DNA of 64,000 bases, from assembly GCF_026913205.2 (NCBI RefSeq), contig NZ_CP168151.1:186001-250000 (forward strand), read 5' to 3'. Each line of letters opens with the position of its first letter. Positions within the stretch are counted from its first letter, which is position 1. This document shows, piece after piece, positions 1 to 7,800 of the stretch. Made by a program: the position numbers and the translations under genes. Source of the DNA: Lentilactobacillus sp. SPB1-3. GTDB taxonomy: Bacteria > Bacillota > Bacilli > Lactobacillales > Lactobacillaceae. The notes below the pieces were generated by a model. The model made no database searches and was not told the origin of the DNA. It saw only the letters and a list, made by a program, of their open reading frames with translations.

Positions 1-30
1 TTTTCATTAAGGTGCTATACTTATTTTCAA

Positions 31-44
31 TGAAAACGTTTTCT
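31..44. promoter_or_regulatory. cre-like CcpA site
   Basis: TGAAAACGTTTTCT matches the catabolite-responsive element pattern TGNAANCGNWNNCA except for the last base. It lies 40 bp before the first gene of the sugar operon, so carbon catabolite control of that operon is inferred. Confidence 0.65.
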
Positions 45-84
45 TTGTTTTTTGTAGAATATTTGACTAGAAGGAGTGTTATAT

Positions 85-1449
85 ATGCAAGCTCAAAAGA
101 AACATGGTTTTGGTTTTATTAAGTTTGAAGGCCAGGAACTTGATAATGGCTATACTAGTAAAATGCCAGTTTTTCAATTCGTATTGGTATCTTTATTGTT
201 CCCTATGTGGGGAGCAGCGGCCAGTTTAAATGATATTTTGATTACTCAATTTAAGTCGATTTTTCAGTTGAGTAATTTGGCATCTGCCTATGTACAAAGT
301 GCTTTTTCTTTAGGATATTTTTTAATGGATATTCCAGCATCTTGGTTAATTAAGCGTACATCTTACAAACTAACTATTATTATTGGTCTGCTATTATATT
401 TGATTGGATGTGTTTTATTCTTCCCTGCTTCTGCTGCAGCAACTTATGGATTCTTTTTAGCTGCCTTGTTTGTTTTAGCCACAGGATTGACTGTTATTGA
501 AACAGCTGCGGATACAGACTCAGCACTTTTAGGACCCGAGAAACAAAGAACACTACGTTTGAATATTTCTCAAACTTTTCTTCCTTTTGGATCTATTGCA
601 GGAATTTTGCTTGGTAAGTATCTCATTTTTTCTGGTGGTACTAACTTAGATACGCAACTTAGCAAATTATCTGGTAGTGCAAGAATTCGATTAGGCGAAG
701 AGGCTTTACAAAAAACATTACAACCATATAAATATATTGTTATAGTGATCGCCGTTATGATTATTTTATTTTTGATAACTGAATTTCCAAGTGGTAAACC
801 AAAACAAAAAGTTGATGTTCCAAAGGAAAATCTTGGTAGAACTGTACTTAATCTGTTAAAAAACCATAATTTTACTTATGGTATGTTCACATTATTCATG
901 TATGTTGGTTTGCAAGTTTCAGTTTGGTCATTTACTATTCGACTGGCTTTAGACTTGGATCATTCTATTAATGAAAGAACATCTTCAAACTTTGTTATTG
1001 GTAGTTATGTTGCTTTCTTCATCGGTCGTATATTAGCTGATTATCTTATGAGAAAGATTCCTCATTTGAAAGTATTACTTTGGTATTCAGTTCTTGGATT
1101 CATTGCTATTGGTTACATGATGATTGACCGAAGTTTTAATGGTGTGTATGTTGCTATCTTGGTATCAGGTTTGATGGGACCCGGCTACGCAACTATATAC
1201 ACTGAAACCCTTGGGTTTATAAAAGATCCTCATCAAACAGAAACAGCTGGCGCAATGTTAGTTATGATGGTTGTTGGTGGAGGAGTTTGGCCAGCAATTC
1301 AAGGATATGTTGCTGATGTTACTGGCTCAATGACCATATCATTTGCTGTTCACTTCTTAACATTTGGGGCAATGATTGTTTATGCTTACCATTACATTAA
1401 ACATCCGTTTGACGGTCTCAAAGAAGGTGCAAAGAATGACAACATTTAA
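85..1449 (+). CDS. FucP-like MFS sugar permease (FHS family)
   Basis: A 454-residue inner-membrane sugar:proton symporter. It resembles the FucP (fucose/glucose/galactose) subfamily: the early SLNDILITQFKSIF, the VQSAFSLGYFLMDIPASWL segment and VIETAADTDS match the FucP pattern in order, with about 12 membrane segments. The start is the ATG at 85, eight bases after AAGGAG (71-76); a GTG three codons upstream lies inside the Shine-Dalgarno region. It is the first gene of a four-gene operon and overlaps the next gene by 14 bp. Some FucP-conserved Asn residues appear changed (ETAADTDS rather than ETAANPY), so the substrate is probably not fucose. The family is clear; the substrate is unknown. 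Confidence 0.85.
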   Translation: MQAQKKHGFGFIKFEGQELDNGYTSKMPVFQFVLVSLLFPMWGAAASLNDILITQFKSIFQLSNLASAYVQSAFSLGYFLMDIPASWLIKRTSYKLTIIIGLLLYLIGCVLFFPASAAATYGFFLAALFVLATGLTVIETAADTDSALLGPEKQRTLRLNISQTFLPFGSIAGILLGKYLIFSGGTNLDTQLSKLSGSARIRLGEEALQKTLQPYKYIVIVIAVMIILFLITEFPSGKPKQKVDVPKENLGRTVLNLLKNHNFTYGMFTLFMYVGLQVSVWSFTIRLALDLDHSINERTSSNFVIGSYVAFFIGRILADYLMRKIPHLKVLLWYSVLGFIAIGYMMIDRSFNGVYVAILVSGLMGPGYATIYTETLGFIKDPHQTETAGAMLVMMVVGGGVWPAIQGYVADVTGSMTISFAVHFLTFGAMIVYAYHYIKHPFDGLKEGAKNDNI

Positions 1450-2470
1450 ATTGTACAAAGATTATTTTGAAGATAGTGAACGAATTTTGATTAAAAATGA
1501 TGAATTTATTGTTTCTAGCTTTAAATATTCATCCGGAGTTGAAGCTATTAAGATAAAGAATTCTCGTGGTTACTTAGTAATATTGCCATTTGAAGGCTTG
1601 ATGATTTGGGAAGCCATGTTTGATAATTTTGATTTAAAGATGAAAAATACATTTAAGCAACCTTATTCAGGAAAACAAATTACTGATTCATATGGTCCGT
1701 TTTTGTTTCATTCGGGATTATTGTCTAGTGGAAATCCTGGACCTGAAGATGATCATTACGCGCATGGTGAATTTCCTTTGACACCAATGGATTCGTCAGT
1801 TATCGATATTAAAGATGACGAGATAAAAATAAGTAGTCAAGTTGAATATGTTAAAGGTTTTGGTGATCATTATTTCGCAGAACCATCAGTTACCCTGAAA
1901 AAAGGGAGCGCATTATTTGATGTTCGGATGTTCGTTAAAAATCTTTCAGAGTATCAAGACATGCCACTTCAGTATTTAACACACATCAATTACAAGTTTG
2001 TTGAAGGCGCCGAAATTATGCAAAATATTCCTGATAGAGCATTTGAATTGCGCACATCTATTCCTGATCATATTCATCCAACTAAAGAATGGCTTGATTT
2101 TACAGGTGAGGTATCTAAGTCGGGTAAGCTTATTAATAAGCTAGACGATATTACTCATTTCGATCCTGAAATTGTGTTCTTCGGTGATGAGCTTAATAAA
2201 TTTGCTGAGCAAGCTGAATTTAGAATGAAAATGGATGATATCCATACGGTTAAAGTTTCATTTGATACTAAGCAATATCCATATGTTACACGTTGGCTTA
2301 TGTATAATCCTGATTTGCAGGTTGCTGCATTTGCACTTCCTGCAACTAGTCGAACCGAAGGTAGAACAGCGGCAAAAGAAGCTGGGACATTAATTATGTT
2401 AAAGCCTCAAGAAAGTAGAGATTTTGAAGTTACTACAGGTTTAGAGGATGAAAGTGTGGAAGGGAAGTAA
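1436..2470 (+). CDS. DUF4432 aldose 1-epimerase-like protein
   Basis: A 344-residue soluble protein resembling the DUF4432 family, a galactose-mutarotase-like beta-sandwich fold found in sugar catabolic operons. The motif GPFLFHSGLLSSGNPGPEDD with HYAHGEFPLTP downstream supplies the expected His/Asp/Glu cluster, and CSH-like active-site residues may include H132 (HGEF). The start is the ATG at 1436 after AAGAAGG; longer reading frames upstream start only with TTG inside the permease gene. The 14-bp overlap with the permease suggests translational coupling. A role in interconverting anomers, or isomers, of the imported sugar is inferred from family and context. No member here has a provable reaction. 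Confidence 0.75.
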   Translation: MTTFKLYKDYFEDSERILIKNDEFIVSSFKYSSGVEAIKIKNSRGYLVILPFEGLMIWEAMFDNFDLKMKNTFKQPYSGKQITDSYGPFLFHSGLLSSGNPGPEDDHYAHGEFPLTPMDSSVIDIKDDEIKISSQVEYVKGFGDHYFAEPSVTLKKGSALFDVRMFVKNLSEYQDMPLQYLTHINYKFVEGAEIMQNIPDRAFELRTSIPDHIHPTKEWLDFTGEVSKSGKLINKLDDITHFDPEIVFFGDELNKFAEQAEFRMKMDDIHTVKVSFDTKQYPYVTRWLMYNPDLQVAAFALPATSRTEGRTAAKEAGTLIMLKPQESRDFEVTTGLEDESVEGK

Positions 2471-2477
2471 GTAATTT

Positions 2478-3986
2478 ATGGCAAAGTATATATTAGGAAT
2501 TGATATAGGAACTTCAGGAACTAAAGCTATTTTGATGACTACTACGGGTGAAATTGTTGCTCAGAAAAAGGACAACTATTCTTTTGCCACTCCACATCCT
2601 GGATGGGCTGAAGCGAATGCAGAAGACTGGCTTAATGCAGTAACAGCGGTAATTAGAAAACTATCTTCACATGTTGATGATGAAGATATCGTGGCTATTG
2701 GCATTGATGGATTATATGGAGGTTCCGGAATTCCTGTAGATAAGGATGGGAATGTTTTAGGACCAGCTTTAATTTGGATGGACCGTCGTGCAACAAAAGA
2801 AACCGATCAAGTTAAGGAGTTAGTTAGTGATGGTGAATTAATGGATACGACTGCTAATTTATCTGATCCATACTATGGTTATACGAAGTTGATGTGGTTA
2901 AAAGAAAATAAACCAGATTTGTATAATAAAACTGATAAGTTTTTGCCTCCTGAATCCTATGTAATATTGCAACTTACCGGACAAACTAGTATTAATTATT
3001 CTGCTGCCGGCAATTTGGCTGGAATTTTTGATATTAATGAAGATAAGTGGTCTCAAAAAATCGCTGATAAATTAGGTTTGGATACAGAAAAATTGCCTCA
3101 GAAGTTTGTTACAAGCACGGAATCAGCAGGATCGATTACTGAGGCATGGGCACAGAGATTAGGAATTAAAGCGGGAACACCGGTATTCAATACGGGTGTT
3201 GATGTGGGGCCAGCCACAGTAGGTACCGGTGTTGTTAAACCAGGAGAGGTAACGGTTGCTTTAGGAACATCAATGAATGCAGCACTGGTAACAGAAAAAC
3301 CATTAAGGGATAATGGCTTGATTATATGGCCATATGCCTACCGTCCTAAAAATTTGTACTACAATTTTGCGGGAGCGAACACCGCAGGAGCAATAATAGC
3401 ATGGTTCGTTAAAGAATTTGAAAAAGAGTTAGATGAAAATGATGGGCCAAAGGAACTAGATTTTCAAAGTATGGATGTTCCAGCTGGAAGTAACGGCTTA
3501 CTAGTTCTGCCATATTTCATGGGAGAGAGAAGCCCATTATGGGATTCTACTGTCCGAGGAACTATTTTAGGATTATCATTAAAAACTACAAAGTATGAGT
3601 TGTATAATGCATTTCAAGAAGCAATTTCATACTCTGTTCGACAAAGTATTGAGACATTTGGAACCGAAATTGGTGATGAAATAACTCTGGTCGGTGGCGT
3701 TAGCAATTCTAAAAAGATGGTGCAAATGATTGCAGACGTTACAGGGAAGACAGTTTTAACAACCAAATCAGGAGGAGAAGCAAACTTAGGTAGTGCAATT
3801 TTAGCCGGTATTGGTATCAATGCAGTTAATCCAGAAGATGTATCAAAATGGATTAAAATTGATCAACGAGTCCTACCAAACAAGGAAAAGCACGAAATTT
3901 ATAATCAATACTTTAAGATGTATAAACATGCGTATAATAGAGTTAAGGATTTTTACAAGGACTTTTCTGCAATAGATAATGATTAA
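2478..3986 (+). CDS. FGGY-family carbohydrate kinase
   Basis: A 502-residue cytoplasmic sugar kinase of the FGGY family, the size of xylulokinase and gluconokinase. The N-terminal phosphate-binding motif GIDIGTSGTKAIL is at residues 6-18. The second-domain nucleotide motifs VALGTSMNAALV and ITLVGGVSNSKKM are present. It phosphorylates the sugar imported by the adjacent permease. No aldose isomerase lies in this operon, so either a ketose or polyol is phosphorylated directly or isomerisation is done elsewhere. It is clearly distinct from the xylB at 43498, which sits in the xylose operon. Seven bases separate it from the previous stop, consistent with one transcript. Confidence 0.85.
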   Translation: MAKYILGIDIGTSGTKAILMTTTGEIVAQKKDNYSFATPHPGWAEANAEDWLNAVTAVIRKLSSHVDDEDIVAIGIDGLYGGSGIPVDKDGNVLGPALIWMDRRATKETDQVKELVSDGELMDTTANLSDPYYGYTKLMWLKENKPDLYNKTDKFLPPESYVILQLTGQTSINYSAAGNLAGIFDINEDKWSQKIADKLGLDTEKLPQKFVTSTESAGSITEAWAQRLGIKAGTPVFNTGVDVGPATVGTGVVKPGEVTVALGTSMNAALVTEKPLRDNGLIIWPYAYRPKNLYYNFAGANTAGAIIAWFVKEFEKELDENDGPKELDFQSMDVPAGSNGLLVLPYFMGERSPLWDSTVRGTILGLSLKTTKYELYNAFQEAISYSVRQSIETFGTEIGDEITLVGGVSNSKKMVQMIADVTGKTVLTTKSGGEANLGSAILAGIGINAVNPEDVSKWIKIDQRVLPNKEKHEIYNQYFKMYKHAYNRVKDFYKDFSAIDND

Positions 3987-4001
3987 TTAAATTGGTCGGA
4001 G

Positions 4002-4967
4002 GTGGATACAATAGGTACCATTGACAAACGTGAACAAATGTTGAGGCTGGCCAGACTTTATTACGTTGAGGGTGTTGGACAAAGTCAGTTAGCGAAACAA
4101 GAGGGAATATCAAAAGCTACTGTTTCAAGAATGCTCTCACTTGCCCGTGAAAATGGATTTGTTACTATCACTGTTAACGACAATCTTAGAGATGCAAAGG
4201 TACTATCCAGACGACTTCATGAATTTTTTCCAACCGCTGATTTCACTGTCGTTTCCACATCTCAAAATGATCGAAACGAGATTCTTGATAAAGTTGCATC
4301 TTCAGTTGCAAAATACTTAGATGGATTAGTCAAGAGCGGGGATATTATTGGTTTTGGTGGTGGAGAATCTTTAAGCAAAGTTGCGGCCTATCTTGACGAT
4401 AAGAAAGTTAGGGACGTTGTTGTACTATCCTTAATGGGAATGGTTACGTCACCTAAGTATGAAATATTCACTTATGAAACAGGATTTAAACTGGCGAATG
4501 CTTATCAGTCAACTGCCAACTTCTTACCATTGCCAGTTATTTTTGACAACTCATCAACGAAGGAATTAGTTGAAAAAGAGTCTTTAGTTAGATATCTTGA
4601 GAAATTGGGTAGGCTTGCTAATATTGCGCTGATTTCCCTAGATGCGATTGAAGATAGTCCCATTTTGAACGAAATGAATTACTTTGATGATGAAGAAAAA
4701 CAAGAAATAAGAGATAATTCAGTTGGAGATATACTGGGACATTTCATTGATGACAAAGGAAACATTGTTAATTCCAAGCTAGAAGAAAGATTGGTTACGA
4801 CGCCTCTTAGTAATCTTAAACATAAAGAACATTCAATTGTTGCTGTGAATAAAGTGGAAACCGTTCCAGCCTTAATTGCAACTTTGAAAGCACAGTATTG
4901 TAATCGAGTTTTTATTGATCAGTATAGTGCACAAGTATTAATTGACTCGCAAAATACAATTGAATAG
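4002..4967 (+). CDS. SorC/DeoR-type sugar-responsive regulator
   Basis: A transcription regulator of about 320 residues: an N-terminal helix-turn-helix (VGQSQLAKQEGISKATVSRM, residues 25-44) followed by a SorC-type sugar-phosphate binding domain (GFGGGESLSKVAAYL near 120). It closes the operon and probably regulates it in response to the phosphorylated sugar. The start is uncertain. GGAGG at 3998-4002 overlaps the only in-frame GTG (4002), which cannot serve as both site and start. The codon eight bases downstream is ATA (4011), giving the sequence GTIDKREQ; the first in-frame ATG (4038) has no Shine-Dalgarno. A canonical terminator follows. Confidence 0.85.
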   Translation: MDTIGTIDKREQMLRLARLYYVEGVGQSQLAKQEGISKATVSRMLSLARENGFVTITVNDNLRDAKVLSRRLHEFFPTADFTVVSTSQNDRNEILDKVASSVAKYLDGLVKSGDIIGFGGGESLSKVAAYLDDKKVRDVVVLSLMGMVTSPKYEIFTYETGFKLANAYQSTANFLPLPVIFDNSSTKELVEKESLVRYLEKLGRLANIALISLDAIEDSPILNEMNYFDDEEKQEIRDNSVGDILGHFIDDKGNIVNSKLEERLVTTPLSNLKHKEHSIVAVNKVETVPALIATLKAQYCNRVFIDQYSAQVLIDSQNTIE

Positions 4968-4973
4968 TAAAAT

Positions 4974-5012
4974 AACAAACCACCCACAGTTCATCGTGGG
5001 TGGTTTGTTTTG
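4974..5012 (+). terminator. Rho-independent terminator of the sugar operon
   Basis: A perfect 14-bp stem (AACAAACCACCCAC, 4974-4987, with its complement at 4996-5009), 8-base loop, and a T-rich tail. Confidence 0.9.
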
Positions 5013-5035
5013 TCATAGACGAATATATGAACATC

Positions 5036-5105
5036 ATCAACCAATTAGTGAATAAAAACAGGCACGATAGTAGTAAAAAGCAAAACGAGTGCAACAATTA
5101 ATATC
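5036..5105. repeat. 70-bp direct repeat, copy 1
   Basis: This segment is nearly identical (about three mismatches) to 6657-6726, which is the 3' end of the small membrane protein gene at 6666-6854. It is a partial copy of that gene end, 1.6 kb away. Confidence 0.85.
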
Positions 5106-5122
5106 TGTGATTTTAACGGCAT
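5045..5122 (-). pseudogene. Partial copy of small membrane protein gene (25-codon ORF)
   Basis: The last 19 codons (VALVLLFTTIVPVFIH at the end) equal the C-terminus of the 62-residue membrane protein at 6666-6854, with one conservative change. The N-terminal part of that gene is missing. A short ORF beginning ATG at 5120-5122 (MPLKSQ, then the hydrophobic tail) remains open, but no good ribosome binding site precedes it. A truncated remnant is the simplest reading; a 25-residue single-helix peptide cannot be excluded. Confidence 0.55.
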
Positions 5123-5278
5123 AACGTGTAATTTGACTAGTACCTTACATAATATTTAGTATGCGAATTTATGTTTTTATCCCATACCAGTACTGTGTTG
5201 ATATAATATTTTATAAATGTTATTTTTACCGTTAAAATAATATTTATTGTTAATTGTGAACTTATTATAAGGAGGAAT

Positions 5279-5809
5279 ATTACGAATAATTTAGCGTTTC
5301 ATATTAAAGAAGCACGAATAAATAATGGACTTTCTCAAAATGATGTTGCAACTATTTTACATATTTCTAGACAGGCAGTTTCTAAGTGGGAACGAGGAGT
5401 TGTATATCCTGATTTAGACAATTTAATTAAGTTGAGTGATATTTACAAAATTTCAGTTGATGATTTATTACGAGAGAACAACGAGGGATTAAAATCCAGA
5501 ATTGAAGAAAACAATACAGAAATAAAAGACAGTCTAGAAAAATCAAAAAGGGTGAACACTCAGTTTTATCAAAATAATATTGAGGGATTAATGTTGATTG
5601 CTATTTCTATTTTATCAACGCTCATTCCTCCATTGGGATTAGTTATTCCAGCATATGTTATTTGGAGAAATACAAAATATAACAGTTTATATAAAACTAT
5701 TATGTTCGTTTCGGTCATTGCAATATTAGTAAGTGCCTTAAGTTGTTATGCAATCATAAGTGATAATTGGATTCATCCTGCCAACACAACCGTTTATCGT
5801 ATTAAATAG
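5279..5809 (+). CDS. XRE regulator with membrane tail (paralogue A), ATT start
   Basis: A 176-residue membrane-anchored regulator. An XRE helix-turn-helix lies at residues 8-60 (GLSQNDVATILHISRQAVSK), then a charged linker, then a hydrophobic hairpin (EGLMLIAISILSTLIPPLGL) and a second helix, ending SDN...TTVYRIK. The tail matches the proteins at 7801 and 23119 closely. No ATG, GTG or TTG precedes the helix-turn-helix: TAAGGAGG (5268-5275) is followed by ATT (5279), which aligns with the ATG of the 7801 paralogue. A TTG at 5432 would remove the DNA-binding domain. ATT initiation or start-codon loss are the options. The predicted topology places the HTH inside and the last 15 residues outside. 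Confidence 0.75.
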   Translation: MTNNLAFHIKEARINNGLSQNDVATILHISRQAVSKWERGVVYPDLDNLIKLSDIYKISVDDLLRENNEGLKSRIEENNTEIKDSLEKSKRVNTQFYQNNIEGLMLIAISILSTLIPPLGLVIPAYVIWRNTKYNSLYKTIMFVSVIAILVSALSCYAIISDNWIHPANTTVYRIK

Positions 5810-5880
5810 GAGTGTCGGTATGGTGTTGCTTCTTAATGTTGGAGCTAAGCGAATATGATATTTCAAACTTTCAATTGTGT

Positions 5881-5929
5881 GGAAACCTTTGGTTGCATTT
5901 GGTCATGAAACCATTGGTTTCTTTTTATT
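5881..5929 (+). terminator. Terminator after XRE paralogue A
   Basis: GAAACC (5882-5887) and GGTT (5891-5894) pair with AACC/GGTTTC (5909-5921), with an internal loop, followed by CTTTTTATTT. Confidence 0.55.
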
Positions 5930-6003
5930 TCATTGATTTAATGAGATTATTATATTGTTCGATAAATCAATAGTAAGCTCAAATTGTGATTGGAGTGATA
6001 TTA

Positions 6004-6192
6004 ATGAAAGCTAATTACTTAATAATTTTAGGATTTGCGCTACCTTTTCTTATTGCGAATATACTAATGTACATAATAAATAGTAGAATTCATGATGCCG
6101 AAAGAAGGAAAACATATTTTAAATACATTTCGTTTACTTGGCCTTTCGTGATAATGGTTTATGCGTTGCTGCTAATTAATATTTTTAATTGA
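6004..6192 (+). CDS. Small two-helix membrane protein
   Basis: A 62-residue protein with two hydrophobic segments (YLIILGFALPFLIANILMYI and FVIMVYALLLINIF) joined by a charged stretch (NSRIHDAERRKTYFKY). The start is the ATG at 6004 after TTGGAGTG. It has no recognised family. It lies in a run of small membrane protein genes and XRE membrane regulators, so a role as immunity, toxin or sensing partner is possible but not shown. Confidence 0.6.
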   Translation: MKANYLIILGFALPFLIANILMYIINSRIHDAERRKTYFKYISFTWPFVIMVYALLLINIFN

Positions 6193-6278
6193 ACTAAGAT
6201 ACGTATGAAACCATTCAACGTGCTTGAGTGTAGAAGATACATAGATAATCGGATTAATGATAAGGGGAGACAATTAAT

Positions 6279-6443
6279 TTGAATTTTAAATCGTACGCTA
6301 TTGGCATGATTACATATCTTTTTGTTGTAATTCTATTGGGTGTCTATTCTGGACATTTTGATATATATCAAAATGTAATAGTCCTATCAGTGTCATTTAT
6401 TTTATTCATAATTTTAAAATTTACTATCTACAGAAAAAAATAA
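6279..6443 (+). CDS. Small two-helix membrane protein (TTG start)
   Basis: A 54-residue protein starting at TTG, nine to twelve bases after AAGGGGAGA (6262-6270). It has two membrane helices (AIGMITYLFVVILLGVYSG and NVIVLSVSFILFIILKF) and a basic C-terminus (YRKK). A strong terminator follows two bases after the stop, supporting a real gene. No family is recognised. Confidence 0.6.
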   Translation: MNFKSYAIGMITYLFVVILLGVYSGHFDIYQNVIVLSVSFILFIILKFTIYRKK

Positions 6444-6444
6444 A

Positions 6445-6496
6445 TTAAAAAGGAAAGAGGCATAGTTGTTTAAGATTACGCTTCTTTCCTTTTTAA
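6445..6496 (+). terminator. Terminator after the 6279 gene
   Basis: AAAAAGGAAAGA (6447-6458) pairs with TCTTTCCTTTTT (6483-6494); the stem extends by three more pairs. Confidence 0.75.
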
Positions 6497-6665
6497 GTGT
6501 TATAAATAATGCGATTAATAATATTGTGGAAGCACAGAATAACATAAGAATATTCAGTTATTCTGACTGAATTTTGTTTTCTGCAATGATGTGACAAAAA
6601 CTGATTACTTTAAAAAAAGAGAGTTAAAAAATTCGTTCATGCGACTAGACTATTTTATCAACCAA
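6497..6665. other. Intergenic with inverted repeat
   Basis: No gene seen. A 9-bp inverted repeat CAGAATAAC (6535-6543) and GTTATTCTG (6557-6565) lies between two convergent small genes and may be a hairpin or a protein site. Confidence 0.35.
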
Positions 6666-6726
6666 TTAGTGAATAAAAACAGGCACAATAGTAGTAAAAA
6701 GCAAAACGAGTGCGACAACTAATATC
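6657..6726. repeat. 70-bp direct repeat, copy 2
   Basis: Matches 5036-5105 with about three mismatches; covers the 3' end of the small membrane gene at 6666-6854. Confidence 0.85.
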
Positions 6727-6854
6727 ATGACACGCGTGATGTTAAACCACAGTATTTGTCTCTTCGTAAGTGATAGATTTTTAAGGCTTATAACTAGGCC
6801 AATGACACTGAGGTACAACAAAAAATAAGTGAGATTTTTTATTAGTTCTGACAT
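6666..6854 (-). CDS. Small two-helix membrane protein
   Basis: A 62-residue protein with helices at about residues 7-25 (LTYFLLYLSVIGLVISL) and 41-61 (VMILVVALVLLFTTIVPVFI), separated by KNLSLTKRQILWFN. GGAGG sits nine bases before the ATG on the minus strand. It is transcribed divergently from the XRE regulator at 7010, a layout typical of a regulator next to its target, though no link is proven. Its 3' end is duplicated at 5036-5105. No family is recognised. Confidence 0.65.
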   Translation of the reverse strand: MSELIKNLTYFLLYLSVIGLVISLKNLSLTKRQILWFNITRVMILVVALVLLFTTIVPVFIH

Positions 6855-6945
6855 AATGGAATGCCTCCAATTTGATTTTATTTATTAAGATGTTGAGAAA
6901 AAATGTGGGATTATTTTGATTAACTTAGGTTTTTTTTCGACATGC

Positions 6946-6961
6946 AATACCCTATGGTATT
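6946..6961. promoter_or_regulatory. Palindromic operator candidate upstream of XRE 7010
   Basis: AATACC-CTAT-GGTATT is a perfect palindrome at the promoter position between divergent genes 6666-6854 and 7010-7633. Autoregulation by the XRE protein is inferred. Confidence 0.45.
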
Positions 6962-7009
6962 ATTAGGATGATGATTTTTGTGAACTATATTGGTCTTTCA
7001 GGAGGATAT

Positions 7010-7633
7010 ATGAACGTTGCTGAAAAATTAAAACTTTGTCGTAAAAATAAGGGGATGACCCAAGAACAATTGGCAAAACAGTTATATGTTTCACGAAAAA
7101 CAATTTCTAGCTGGGAAAACGGTCGTAATTATCCAGATATTAACAGCTTGATCAAAATGAGCTCTATATTTAATGTTTCGATGGATGACTTACTGCGAGA
7201 TGACCGTATGCTGGAATATTACGCCGAGCGAGATAAACAGGCTACTAAGAGTCATAGAATTGAGAGATATTCATACTATCTGGGAATTATCTTGTTGTTT
7301 TTAAGCTATATTGAGCTTTTTAGAGTCGAAGGTTTTCATACGGTAATCGTGCCAATTTTGTTGGTCGTTAGTATGGTTATTTTGACCATTCATTATTCTG
7401 ATTGGCAGAGATTCAATGTGAAGAAAACGGCGATGATGATTGCGACTTTTGCAATAGCGATTATCATAAATGGAATAGCAATGGGGCTTAGTCCGACTTT
7501 TAGACTGACGATTACACCTGCTAACTTGGCTAAAATGTTGGGTGGATTTGCTGGAGATTTGTTAATGACGATTGTGTTGTCGGTTAGTTTGACGTTGCTA
7601 ATATTTTTACAACCAAAGCGACATCTGGATTAG
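7010..7633 (+). CDS. XRE regulator with four-helix membrane domain
   Basis: A 207-residue protein. Residues 4-58 form an XRE helix-turn-helix (GMTQEQLAKQLYVSRKTISS, then WENGRNYPD). The C-terminal half has four hydrophobic segments (YYLGIILLFLSYIELF; VIVPILLVVSMVILTI; MMIATFAIAIIINGI; LLMTIVLSVSLTLLIFL). It is a membrane-bound one-component regulator type. The start is the ATG at 7010 directly after GGAGGATAT; the longer reading frame upstream crosses the Shine-Dalgarno sequence. The membrane domain differs from the tails at 5279, 7801 and 23119. Confidence 0.8.
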   Translation: MNVAEKLKLCRKNKGMTQEQLAKQLYVSRKTISSWENGRNYPDINSLIKMSSIFNVSMDDLLRDDRMLEYYAERDKQATKSHRIERYSYYLGIILLFLSYIELFRVEGFHTVIVPILLVVSMVILTIHYSDWQRFNVKKTAMMIATFAIAIIINGIAMGLSPTFRLTITPANLAKMLGGFAGDLLMTIVLSVSLTLLIFLQPKRHLD

Positions 7634-7743
7634 TTCGTTGATGGGTTCCTGATGTTCATAAGCATTCCTCCTTTACCTACATAGTAGAAACAGGCAAGAT
7701 GGCATTCAAGCTATGTCTGGTAGACACGATGGTTTTATATATA

Positions 7744-7778
7744 AAAAGCGCAAACTTAAAAGGATAAGTTTGCGTTTA
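7744..7778. terminator. Hairpin terminator between XRE genes
   Basis: CGCAAACTTA (7749-7758) pairs with TAAGTTTGCG (7765-7774); A- and T-runs flank it, so it may work in either direction. Confidence 0.7.
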
Positions 7779-7800
7779 AAAAATTAAAAAGAAGGCGAAT

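Noticed and set aside
4912-5097. 61-codon minus-strand frame
   Set aside because: It crosses the sugar operon terminator; its hydrophobic look comes from the repeated gene fragment read in another frame.
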